Assembly (NCBI RefSeq): GCF_018332655.1
Contig: NZ_BOQL01000004.1
Location: forward strand, 1 to 64,000
Source: Actinoplanes auranticolor
Lineage (GTDB): Bacteria; Actinomycetota; Actinomycetes; Mycobacteriales; Micromonosporaceae
Length of the DNA: 64,000 nt
Direction of reading: 5' to 3'
Shown: one piece after another, positions 49,650-57,796 of the stretch
How the letters are laid out: every line of letters begins with the position of its first letter
Position numbering within the stretch: position 1 is the stretch's first letter
Notes under the pieces: generated by a model
Told to the model about the DNA's origin: nothing
The model's input: the letters and a program-made list of their open reading frames with translations, nothing else
Databases searched by the model: none
Translations under genes and position numbers: made by a program

Positions 49650-49982
49650 CTACGCCCGGAACAGGTGCCGGCGGATCGCGGCCACGTTGCCGAAGATCCG
49701 GACGCCGAGCACCACCACGACGCCGATGGAGAGCTGGCCGCCTACGCCCAGTTGGTCGCCCAGGTAGACGATGATGCCCGCGACCAGCACGTTCGAGATG
49801 AAGGAGACCACGAACTGCTTGTCGTCGAAGATGCCGTCGAGTTTCGCGCGCACGCCGCCGAAGACCGCGTCCAGCGCGGCCACGACCGCGATGGGCAGGT
49901 ACGGCTGCAGCGCGATCGGCACCGTCGGATGGAACACGACGCCGAGCACGACGCCGGCGATCAGGGCGAGTACGGCGATCAT
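49650..49982 (-). CDS. sbp: Small basic protein, DUF1290 (Rv1824-like)
   Basis: 110-residue membrane protein with three hydrophobic segments: an N-terminal helix (AVLALIAGVVLGVVFHP), a middle part with PYLPIAVVAALDAVFGGVRA then FDDKQFVVSFISNVLVAGII, and a C-terminal GVVVVLGVRIFGNVAAIRRH. It matches the small basic protein family (Sbp) found beside DUF881 genes. The ATG overlaps the upstream DUF881 stop by one base (TGATG), so translation is coupled. Confidence 0.92.
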   Translation of the reverse strand: MIAVLALIAGVVLGVVFHPTVPIALQPYLPIAVVAALDAVFGGVRAKLDGIFDDKQFVVSFISNVLVAGIIVYLGDQLGVGGQLSIGVVVVLGVRIFGNVAAIRRHLFRA

Positions 49983-50869
49983 CAGCCGCCTTTCGACGCT
50001 TTGCTGGACGGGGACGGTGCACTGGACGGCGGCACTGACGGCGAGGCCTGCCGCAGGTTCGGCCCGGTGGCCGCGTCCAGGGTGACGTCGTTGAGCTCGG
50101 CCACGTCGTACGAGATGCCGAACTTGGTGTTGAGTGCGCGGAAGAAGCGGCCCGCCGCGCCGTCGCGGAACTTACCGGCGAGGTTGTCCGGTCCGATCGC
50201 CACCACCTGGTACGGCGTGGTCACCGGCCGGAAGTCGACCAGGATCGCCTCGCCCGCCTGGCGGATCGTGGAGGTGGCGGTGAGCCGCTGGCCGTTGACC
50301 GCGACCGCCTCCGCACCGGCCGCCCACAGCGCGTTCGTGGCCACCTGCAGGTCGGTGTCGCGGACCCGGGCCTCGCTCTTGCGCTCACCGGTCAGCGGGT
50401 CCACCGGCATCGGGCCGTCGCCGACGGTCACCCGTGCGCCGGAGCCGCGCACCGGGGCCAGTCCGGTCTCGGCCTCCAGGTCGCGCATCCGGGCCACGGC
50501 CGCGCCTCCGAGCTGTTTCTCGCGCAGCCCGGCGACCTCGGCGCGGAGCCGGTCGGCGCGGGCCTGCAGCTCGGCCGTCTCGGTGCGGCGGTTCTGCACC
50601 TGGTCGATCAGCGTTTCGCGGGCCTGGCTGCGGGCCGGCTCGGCGGCGGTCGTCTGCTGGTAGGCCACCACCAGCAGGAAACCCAGGGCAGCCACGGTGA
50701 GCGCGCTGATGCCGCTGACGATCCGCTTCGTGGCGCCCGTCCGGCCTTCGCCGCGGGCCTTGCGGGCGGCCGCGTCGGCGTAGCCGGGATCGAGGGGGTT
50801 CTGGAACAGCTCGGTCAGGAAGTCCGGGGCGAACCGGCGCTGACCGTCGCCGCCGTCAGGCGAGCTCAT
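49982..50869 (-). CDS. DUF881 membrane protein (Rv1823-like)
   Basis: 295-residue protein with a cytoplasmic N terminus containing RFAPDFLTELFQNPLDPGYA, one TM (about 52-72, GISALTVAALGFLLVVAY), a coiled coil (LIDQVQNRRTETAELQARAD), and the periplasmic DUF881 domain with ALWAAGAEAVAVNGQRLTAT. The C terminus is a Ser/Pro-rich tail. It is coupled on both sides: ATGA with the phosphatidyltransferase gene and TGATG with sbp. Function unknown; likely in the same wall or division complex as its longer paralogue. Confidence 0.9.
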   Translation of the reverse strand: MSSPDGGDGQRRFAPDFLTELFQNPLDPGYADAAARKARGEGRTGATKRIVSGISALTVAALGFLLVVAYQQTTAAEPARSQARETLIDQVQNRRTETAELQARADRLRAEVAGLREKQLGGAAVARMRDLEAETGLAPVRGSGARVTVGDGPMPVDPLTGERKSEARVRDTDLQVATNALWAAGAEAVAVNGQRLTATSTIRQAGEAILVDFRPVTTPYQVVAIGPDNLAGKFRDGAAGRFFRALNTKFGISYDVAELNDVTLDAATGPNLRQASPSVPPSSAPSPSSKASKGG

Positions 50870-51525
50870 CCGGCGACTGCTCCGCTCCGGGCCTGCTCGG
50901 CCCGGTCGGCGCGCAGCAGCGCGCGGGTCTGCGCCAGGTAGAGCACCGCGGCCGCCCAGTAGAGGCCGAGCGCCCACCACGCCAGGCCCCAACCGATCGG
51001 CGCGACGACGGCCTGGATCGACGGGACGGCCTCGGCCAACAGCAGCATCGGCAACGCGCCGAGCAGTACGAACGTGCCGGTCTTGCCGACGTAGTGCACC
51101 GGCGGCGGGCCGTACCCGTGGCGGCGCAGCACCAGCAGCGCGACCCCCAGCACGGCCTCGCGCAGCAGCAGGGCCACGGTCAGCCACCAGGGCACGACCT
51201 CGCGCACGGTGAAGCCGATCAGCGTGGCCAGGATGTAGAGGCGGTCGGCGAACGGGTCGAGCAGCTCGCCGAGGCGGCTGACCGAGTTCATCCGGCGGGC
51301 CACGTAGCCGTCGACCCAGTCGGTGGTGCCGCCCAGGGTCAGCACGATCACCGCGGCGACGTCGTGCTCCGGGCCGAGCAGCAGGTAGAGGAAGACCGGT
51401 ACGCCGAGCAGCCGGACGAAGCTGATGACGTTCGGAATGGTCCAGATCCGGTCGGAGGCGGTGAGCGGCGACGGCCGTCCGGGCGCCGGGGAGCCGGGCG
51501 TCACCTGCGCAGGCTGCTGCGACAT
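50866..51525 (-). CDS. CDP-alcohol phosphatidyltransferase, PgsA2-like
   Basis: 219-residue membrane enzyme. The family signature D-x2-D-G-x2-A-R-x8-G-x3-D-x3-D is complete, starting at DWVDGYVARR and ending LGELLDPFADR, preceded by WTIPNVISFVRLLGVPVFLY. Five or six helices are predicted. It transfers a phosphatidyl group from CDP-diacylglycerol to an alcohol such as glycerol phosphate or inositol phosphate. In mycobacteria the equivalent (pgsA2) starts the same gene block. The ATG at 51525 is preceded by GAGAGGGGG. First gene of the operon down to gcvH or beyond. Confidence 0.9.
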   Translation of the reverse strand: MSQQPAQVTPGSPAPGRPSPLTASDRIWTIPNVISFVRLLGVPVFLYLLLGPEHDVAAVIVLTLGGTTDWVDGYVARRMNSVSRLGELLDPFADRLYILATLIGFTVREVVPWWLTVALLLREAVLGVALLVLRRHGYGPPPVHYVGKTGTFVLLGALPMLLLAEAVPSIQAVVAPIGWGLAWWALGLYWAAAVLYLAQTRALLRADRAEQARSGAVAG

Positions 51526-51763
51526 CGCGCCCCCTCTCCCCCTGCCGGCCGCGGGACCCCACCCGCGGACGTCGTGCACCGCCTCGGTGGGATCGTCCGC
51601 GCCCGACCCCCCGGTCGGCACGCCGGACACCGCGGGCCGGTCACTCGCGAGCCACTATAACCAGCCCTGTCGTTGTCCCGGTTCACCCCGGGCCGGACCG
51701 TGCGCGGGCCGTTGTGCGGGACACACCCTCTCAGCCGTCCTAGGAAGGTATGCCCCGCACCGC

Positions 51764-53725
51764 TCAGCGTTTGCCGCGGCGGCTGCGCACGTAGTCGTCG
51801 ACCACGTAGCGGCCCAGCTCCGAGACGTCCGGGCTGAAGACCCGGCCGCCGCTGCGCTTGGCCACCGCGTCGACGAAGCGGCGCAGCCCGGGGTCCTCAC
51901 CCAGCATGAAGACGTTCAGCGTGGCGCCGTAGCGGGTGAGCAGGTCCACCTCGCGCACGGTCAGCTGCACCGTCTCCGGCAGGGTCGGCCAGTTGAAGTA
52001 CGCCTGCCCGTCGTCCTCCAGGTGGGCCGTCGGCTCGCCGTCGGTCACCACCAGCACCACCGGCTCGGCCCCGGGGTGCCGGCGCAGGTGCCGCCCGGCC
52101 AGTTTCAGCGCGTGCTGCAGGTTGGTGCCCTGGACCATGTCCGGTTCGATCGCCGCCAGCTCGCCCTGCGACAGGCTCATCGCGTACCGGCCGAAGCCGA
52201 TGATCTGCAGCGAGTCCTGCGGGAACTGGGTCGCCACCAGGTGCGACAGCGCCAGCGCGGTCTGCTTCATCGGGCCCCAGCGGCCGTCGGCGAACATCGA
52301 GTAGGACAGGTCGACACACAGCGCGACCACCGCCGACGCCCGCCGTTCGGTCTCGGCGACCTCGAAGTCCTCCGGCTCCAGGCGCACCGGCAACGTGCCC
52401 ACTCCCCCGCCGGCCCGGCGGCGGACCGCGTTGCCGATGGTGCGGACCACGTCGAGCGGCTGCTCGTCGCCGAACTGCCAGCGTCGCGACGACCCGATCA
52501 GGTCACCGGCCGCGCCCGCGTCGCGCAGGTCGTGCGAGCCGCGCTTCTTGCCGGACAGGTCGGAGAAGACCTGCGCCAGCGCGGTGCGGCCGAGCCGGCG
52601 CAGAGCCTTGGGCGACAGGGTGAGCCCGTCCTCGTCGCGGGTGACCCAGCCCTGGCGGCGCAGCTCGCGTTCGAGCTCGCGCAGCCGGCGCACGTCGTCG
52701 GCGGCACCGCGGCCGAGCTGGCGCTCCACCGCCTCGACGTCGACATCGTCCAGGGTCGCCCCGGGATGCTCCTGGCCCAGCTGCTCCAGCAGGTCGTCGA
52801 GCTCGCCCAGCTCGCCGAGCGCCGCGGTGGCGTCGCCGTAGCCGAGGTCCTCGTTGCCGCGCATCCGCTCGCCGCGGTTCCAGTTCAGCTCGGGGCGCAG
52901 CGCGCGCAGGTTGTCGGTCAGCTCGGCCAGCTGACCGCGCAGCGGCCCGTTGCCGAGCGCCTGGTCCATGAGCTGGGCCAGTTCCTCGCGCTGCTGCGGG
53001 CTCAGCGACCGCATCAGCCGCTCGGCCGCCGCGGCCCGCCGGGCCAGGGAGTCGACCAGCTCGTCGATGGTCTGCGGGTTCTCCGGGAAGAACTCGCCGT
53101 GCTTGGCCATGAACTGCTGGAACGCGTCGTCGGTGTCCTCACCACGGGCGTGCTTGCCGAGCAGCTCGTTGAGATCGCCGACCATCTCGGCGACCCGGGC
53201 GTCGGTGGCCGGGTCGCGGCCCTGCAGCGCGTCCTTCATGCCGGCGAAGCGCTGCTCGACCACGTCCCGCCGCAACTGGTCGAGGATCTGCTGGTACGTC
53301 GCCCGGGCCTCGTCGCTGGCCCACTGGTAGTCGGACAGCTCCTGCACGGCCTGGGCCGTGGAGCGCGGCAGGTTGTCGAGCACCGCCTCCTGGAAGCGGG
53401 CGTCGTCGCCCTCCCGGCCGCGCAGCTCGTCGCGTTCGGCCGCGACGGCCTGGTCGAGCAGTTGCTGGGCCCGGGTGACCGCGCCGTCGAGATTGCCCCG
53501 GCGCAACGCCTCGCGGCGCATCCGCCGGGCCCGGGCCTCCAGATCGTCCAGGCCCCGGCCGTCGCGGGGACCCCGGCGCAGCAGGTCCCGCAGCGCGTCG
53601 CGCAGATTGTCGCCGCTGAGCACCCGCTCACCGACCTCGTCCACGGCCGCCCGCACGTCGTACGGCGGCGCGAGCGGATCGGGCCCGTCCCGCCAGACGC
53701 CGTACCGGAAACGATTACCCGCCAT
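51764..53725 (-). CDS. VWA-domain protein, partner of a MoxR-like ATPase
   Basis: 653-residue soluble protein. The first 450 residues are helical and charged, with LxxLLRRGPRDGRGLDDLEAR and LNWNRGERMRGNEDLGYGDA. The C-terminal von Willebrand A domain (about 465-645) has the MIDAS motif DLSYSM, TNL near GTNLQHALKLAG, and LVVTDGEPTA. It matches the actinobacterial VWA protein that follows a magnesium-chelatase-like ATPase (Rv0958/Rv0959 pair). The start lies 1 nt after the ATPase stop, so the two act together, probably as a chaperone or metal-insertion machine with unknown client. Confidence 0.9.
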   Translation of the reverse strand: MAGNRFRYGVWRDGPDPLAPPYDVRAAVDEVGERVLSGDNLRDALRDLLRRGPRDGRGLDDLEARARRMRREALRRGNLDGAVTRAQQLLDQAVAAERDELRGREGDDARFQEAVLDNLPRSTAQAVQELSDYQWASDEARATYQQILDQLRRDVVEQRFAGMKDALQGRDPATDARVAEMVGDLNELLGKHARGEDTDDAFQQFMAKHGEFFPENPQTIDELVDSLARRAAAAERLMRSLSPQQREELAQLMDQALGNGPLRGQLAELTDNLRALRPELNWNRGERMRGNEDLGYGDATAALGELGELDDLLEQLGQEHPGATLDDVDVEAVERQLGRGAADDVRRLRELERELRRQGWVTRDEDGLTLSPKALRRLGRTALAQVFSDLSGKKRGSHDLRDAGAAGDLIGSSRRWQFGDEQPLDVVRTIGNAVRRRAGGGVGTLPVRLEPEDFEVAETERRASAVVALCVDLSYSMFADGRWGPMKQTALALSHLVATQFPQDSLQIIGFGRYAMSLSQGELAAIEPDMVQGTNLQHALKLAGRHLRRHPGAEPVVLVVTDGEPTAHLEDDGQAYFNWPTLPETVQLTVREVDLLTRYGATLNVFMLGEDPGLRRFVDAVAKRSGGRVFSPDVSELGRYVVDDYVRSRRGKR

Positions 53726-53726
53726 C

Positions 53727-55151
53727 TCAGCTCCCGTACAGGGTGCGGCCGTCGTCGGTCAGCTCCTTGGCCAGCCGGCGGGTGAGGTGCAGCCCTTCCA
53801 GGACGAACTCGACGCCGGAGGCCGCCTGCCCGGGGCTGGGCGCGTCACCCAGGCCCAGCCGGTCGAGCACCTTGGCCAGGCCCGGCACGGTGCCGATCTG
53901 GGCCAGCAGCTCCTCGGCCGAGACCAGGTCGCCGGTCTCGATGATGGCGCCCTCGGCCACCAGATCGGTGAAGCCGGACAGGTCGAGGCCGGCCAGCCGG
54001 GCCCGGAACGTCTCCGCGGTGGCCAGGCGCAACAGGTGGGCGAGGATCTCGGTCTCGCGTCCCTCCTCGCCGCTCTCGAACTCGACCTTGCCGCGCAGGG
54101 TGCTGGTCACCGAGACGGTGTCGCAGATCCGGGCGACGGCCTCGCGCTCGTTCTTGAGCCCGGCCCGGCGCAGCGCGGACGCGGCCACGGTCTCGGCCGC
54201 CGCGATGGCGAAGCGGGCCGAGATGCCGGAGCGGGAGTCCACCGCCGGCGAGTCGCGGACCGCACGGGTGTAGCGGGCCAGCACGTCGACGAGGTGGTCC
54301 GGCACGGCCGCCGCCAGGGCCGCCTCCTGCCGGATCAGCGCCGTCTCCAGCTCGATCTCGAGCGGGTAGTGGGTGCGGATCTCGGCGCCGAAGCGGTCCT
54401 TGAGCGGCGTGATGATCCGGCCGCGGTTGGTGTAGTCCTCCGGGTTGGCCGAGGCCACCAGCAGCAGGTCCAGCGGCAGGCGCAGCTGGTAGCCGCGGAC
54501 CTGGATGTCGCGCTCCTCGAGCACGTTGAGCAGCGACACCTGGATGCGCTCGGCCAGGTCGGGCAGCTCGTTGACGGCGAAGATGCCCCGGTTGGTCCGC
54601 GGGACCAGGCCGAAGTGAATCGTGTCGGGATCGCCCAGGGCCCGGCCCTCGGCCACCTTGATCGGGTCGACGTCGCCGATCAGGTCACCGACGCTGGTGT
54701 CCGGGGTGGCGAGCTTCTCGCCGTAGCGCTCGGAGCGGTGCAGCCAGGAGATCGGCAGCAGGTCGCCGGTCTCGGCGGCGAGCCGCCGGGTGGCCGGGGT
54801 GAGCGGCTGGTACGGGTGCTCGCGCAGCTCGGAGCCCGTGATGCAGGGCGTCCACTCGTCGAGCAGGTCGACCAGCCCGCGGATGAGCCGGGTCTTGCCC
54901 TGGCCCCGTTCGCCGAGCAGGACCATGTCGTGGCCGGCGAGCAGCGCCCGCTCGACCTCGGGCAGCACGGTGTCGTCGTAGCCGACGATGCCGGGGAAGC
55001 GTGGCGCGCCGCGGCGCAGCCGGTCCAGCAGGTTGTCGCGCAGCTCCTCTTTGACCGTGCGGAACTCGTGGCCGGAGGCCCGGAGCTCGCCCAGTGTGCG
55101 GGGAAGATCGGTCGGAGGTGTGGGGACGAGCTGTGTGGAAGCTTCAGTCAC
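53727..55151 (-). CDS. MoxR/ChlI-like AAA+ ATPase
   Basis: 474-residue AAA+ protein. Walker A is LLGERGQGKTRL; Walker B is IFAVNELPDL; sensor 1 lies in LLLVASANPEDYTN; a pre-sensor arginine region follows in RIITPLKDRFGAEIRTHYPL. The layout matches Rv0958-type magnesium-chelatase subunit homologues. GTG start with TAGCGT 7 nt upstream, so a leaderless transcript covers it and the VWA gene. Expected to remodel a target presented through the VWA partner. Confidence 0.9.
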   Translation of the reverse strand: MTEASTQLVPTPPTDLPRTLGELRASGHEFRTVKEELRDNLLDRLRRGAPRFPGIVGYDDTVLPEVERALLAGHDMVLLGERGQGKTRLIRGLVDLLDEWTPCITGSELREHPYQPLTPATRRLAAETGDLLPISWLHRSERYGEKLATPDTSVGDLIGDVDPIKVAEGRALGDPDTIHFGLVPRTNRGIFAVNELPDLAERIQVSLLNVLEERDIQVRGYQLRLPLDLLLVASANPEDYTNRGRIITPLKDRFGAEIRTHYPLEIELETALIRQEAALAAAVPDHLVDVLARYTRAVRDSPAVDSRSGISARFAIAAAETVAASALRRAGLKNEREAVARICDTVSVTSTLRGKVEFESGEEGRETEILAHLLRLATAETFRARLAGLDLSGFTDLVAEGAIIETGDLVSAEELLAQIGTVPGLAKVLDRLGLGDAPSPGQAASGVEFVLEGLHLTRRLAKELTDDGRTLYGS

Positions 55152-55158
55152 TTCGGAA

Positions 55159-55164
55159 ACGCTA
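55159..55164 (-). promoter_or_regulatory. -10 element TAGCGT of the AAA+/VWA operon
   Basis: Ends 7 nt before the GTG at 55151 on the minus strand; leaderless arrangement. Confidence 0.55.
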
Positions 55165-55253
55165 CTCCGGACCTGTGACAAGTGACCAAGACCGCGGCCA
55201 GGCCCGCGGAATTGGCTCTGGCCGGGCCCGGCCCCCGGCGGGACGCTGAGGGC

Positions 55254-56108
55254 ATGACCACAGAATCGATCGACCCCGCCGAGATCCTGAGATACGCCGC
55301 GTTCAGCGCCGATCCCGCGGGCGGCAACCCGGCCGGCGTGGTCCTGGCCGCGGGCACCCTGTCCGACGCCGAGATGCTGGCGATCGCGGCGGAGGTCGGC
55401 TACTCGGAGACCGCCTTCCTCACCGAGGACCGGGGTGCGGGGGTGTACCGGGTGCGTTACTTCAGCCCGCTGGCCGAGGTGCCGTTCTGCGGGCACGCGA
55501 CCGTGGGGACGGCGGTGGCCCTGGCCGACCGGCACGGGCCGGGCACCTACGTGTTCGTCACCAACGTCGGCGAGGTGCCGGTGGTCGTCGACGACCAGCG
55601 GCGGGCCACCCTGACCAGCGTCGGCGCCCGGGTGGCCGAGCTGGCCCCCGAGGACCTGGCGGCTCTGCTGGCCGCGCTGCGCTGGGAGGCCGGGGACCTG
55701 GACCCGGCCCTGCCGCCCCGGGTCGCGTACGCCGGCGCGTACCACCCGGTGATCGCGACCGGGACCCGGCAGCGGCTCGCCGAGCTCGACTACGACGTGC
55801 CGGTCCTCAAGGCGCTGATGGAGGCCAAGGGCTGGACCACCGTGCAGCTGGTGTGGCGGGCGGCCGAGGACCGGTTCGACGTACGTGACCCGTTCCCGGT
55901 CGGCGGGGTCTACGAGGATCCGGCCACCGGGGCCGCCGCGGCCGCGTTCGGTGGCTACCTGCGCGACGAGTGGCTGGTGCCCGGCGACGCCGTGGTGCAG
56001 CTGTCGCAGGGCGACGACCTGGGCCGGCCGGGACGGCTCACCGTCACGCTGACGCCCGGCGAGGACGGCGTACGGGTCAGCGGCACGGCGGTGCCCATCC
56101 CCGGGTAG
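55254..56108 (+). CDS. PhzF-family isomerase/epimerase
   Basis: 284-residue protein of the PhzF/diaminopimelate-epimerase-like fold. The signature motifs are present: GGNPAGVVL, VGYSETAFLT with the catalytic Glu52, VPFCGHATVGTAVAL and EDPATGAAAAAFGGYL near the end. PhzF isomerises a phenazine precursor, but most homologues have unknown substrates. The ATG at 55254 fits the start of the first strand (EILRYAAFSADP); a GTG at 55182 would add 24 residues without homology. No phenazine genes nearby. Confidence 0.85.
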   Translation: MTTESIDPAEILRYAAFSADPAGGNPAGVVLAAGTLSDAEMLAIAAEVGYSETAFLTEDRGAGVYRVRYFSPLAEVPFCGHATVGTAVALADRHGPGTYVFVTNVGEVPVVVDDQRRATLTSVGARVAELAPEDLAALLAALRWEAGDLDPALPPRVAYAGAYHPVIATGTRQRLAELDYDVPVLKALMEAKGWTTVQLVWRAAEDRFDVRDPFPVGGVYEDPATGAAAAAFGGYLRDEWLVPGDAVVQLSQGDDLGRPGRLTVTLTPGEDGVRVSGTAVPIPG

Positions 56109-56131
56109 CACGGCGATAGAGTCGGGCCCCG

Positions 56132-57763
56132 ATGAGCGCCACGATGATCGTGAAGGAACTCGCCGCGGGGCACGGCGACCGCACCCTGTTCAGCTCCCTC
56201 GACCTGGTGGTCGCGCCCGGGGACGTGATCGGACTGGTCGGTGTGAACGGGGCCGGGAAGACCACGCTGCTGCGTACCCTGGCCGGGTTGTTGCCGGTCG
56301 AGGCCGGCACGGTGTCGCTGAGCCCGCCCACCGCGAACGTCGGCTATCTGCCGCAGGAGCGCGAGCGGCGCGCCGGGGAGACCGTGCGCGACTTCCTGGC
56401 CCGGCGCACCGGCGTCGGCCCGGCCCAGCTCGCGATGGACGCCGCGGCCGAGGCGCTGGCCGAGGGCGCGCCCGGTGCCGACGAGACCTATGGGACCGCG
56501 CTGGAGCGCTGGCTCGACCTGGGTGGCGCCGACCTGGACGAGCGCGCCGCCACCGTCGCCGCGGAGCTGGGGCTGGGCGTGGCGCTGGAGCATCCGATGA
56601 CCGCGCTCTCCGGCGGTCAGGCCGCCCGCGCCGGCATGGCGTCACTGCTGCTCAGCCGGTACGACGTGTTCCTGCTCGACGAGCCGACCAACGACCTGGA
56701 CCTGGCCGGGCTGGCCCGGCTGGAGGAGTTCGTCACCTCGCTGCGCGCCGGCACGCTGCTGGTCAGCCACGACCGCGAGTTCCTCACCCGTACGGTCACC
56801 GCGGTGCTGGAGCTGGATCTGGCCCAGCAGCAGGTCCGGCGGTACGGCGGCGGCTACGGGGCCTACCTGGAGGAACGCGAGCGGGCCCGGCGGCATGCGC
56901 GGGAGGACTACGAGGAGTTCGCCGACAAGAAGGGCGCGCTGCAGGATCGGGCGCAGATGCAGCGCGGCTGGATGGAGCACGGCGTGCGCAACGCGCGCCG
57001 CAAGGCCAAGGACAACGACAAGATCGGCCGCAACGTCCGGGCCGAGTCGACCGAGAAGCAGGCCGCCAAGGCCCGGCAGACCCAGCGGATGATCGAGCGG
57101 CTGGAGGTCGTGGAGGAGCCGCGCAAGGAGTGGGAGCTGCGGATGGAGATCGCCGCCGCGCCCCGCGCCGGGGCCGTGGTGGCGACCCTGCGCGACGCCG
57201 TCGTGCGCCGCGGCGACTTCGTCCTGGGCCCGGTGACCCTGCAGATCGACTGGGCCGACCGGGTGGCCATCACCGGGGCGAACGGCGCCGGGAAGTCCAC
57301 GCTGCTCGCCGCCCTGCTCGGCCGGCTGCCGCTGGATGCCGGTACGGCGGCGCTGGGACCGGGCGTGATCGTCGGCGAGGTCGACCAGGCCCGCGGGCTG
57401 TTCCTCGGCGACGAGCCGCTGATGGCGGCGTTCGGCGCGGCCGTGCCCGAGATGCCCGACGCCGAGGTCCGGACGCTGCTGGCCAAGTTCGGCCTGCGGG
57501 CCGCGCACGTGCTGCGTCCGGCGGACACCCTGTCACCGGGTGAGCGGACCCGGGCGGCGCTGGCGCTGCTGCAGGCCCGCGGGGTGAACCTGCTGGTGCT
57601 GGACGAGCCGACCAACCACCTGGACCTGGCCGCGATCGAGCAGCTGGAGGCGGCGCTGGCCGGTTACCCGGGCACGCTGCTGCTGGTCACCCACGACCGG
57701 CGGATGCTCGAAGCGGTGCACACCACCCGCACCTTCGAGGTCGCGGACGGCACCGTCGACTGA
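56132..57763 (+). CDS. ABC-F family ATPase (second)
   Basis: 543-residue soluble protein with two ABC domains: GVNGAGKTT, LSGGQAAR and LLDEPTNDLD in the first; GANGAGKST, LSPGERTRAAL and VLDEPTNHLD in the second. The linker is long and basic (RRHAREDYEEFADKKGAL, RKAKDNDKIGRN). It belongs to the actinobacterial ABC-F group often annotated as a translation factor or resistance-like protein. TAGAGT lies 9 nt before the ATG, implying a very short leader and no attenuator, unlike the first ABC-F gene. Confidence 0.9.
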   Translation: MSATMIVKELAAGHGDRTLFSSLDLVVAPGDVIGLVGVNGAGKTTLLRTLAGLLPVEAGTVSLSPPTANVGYLPQERERRAGETVRDFLARRTGVGPAQLAMDAAAEALAEGAPGADETYGTALERWLDLGGADLDERAATVAAELGLGVALEHPMTALSGGQAARAGMASLLLSRYDVFLLDEPTNDLDLAGLARLEEFVTSLRAGTLLVSHDREFLTRTVTAVLELDLAQQQVRRYGGGYGAYLEERERARRHAREDYEEFADKKGALQDRAQMQRGWMEHGVRNARRKAKDNDKIGRNVRAESTEKQAAKARQTQRMIERLEVVEEPRKEWELRMEIAAAPRAGAVVATLRDAVVRRGDFVLGPVTLQIDWADRVAITGANGAGKSTLLAALLGRLPLDAGTAALGPGVIVGEVDQARGLFLGDEPLMAAFGAAVPEMPDAEVRTLLAKFGLRAAHVLRPADTLSPGERTRAALALLQARGVNLLVLDEPTNHLDLAAIEQLEAALAGYPGTLLLVTHDRRMLEAVHTTRTFEVADGTVD

Positions 57764-57796
57764 GCCGACCCGCAGCGGAAAACCCAGGCAAACCCG

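Noticed and set aside
51736..51756. Third copy of the CCTAGGAT element near the VWA gene
   Set aside because: Only CCTAGGA is shared and the flanks differ; GGCAT and the core are separated by five extra bases.
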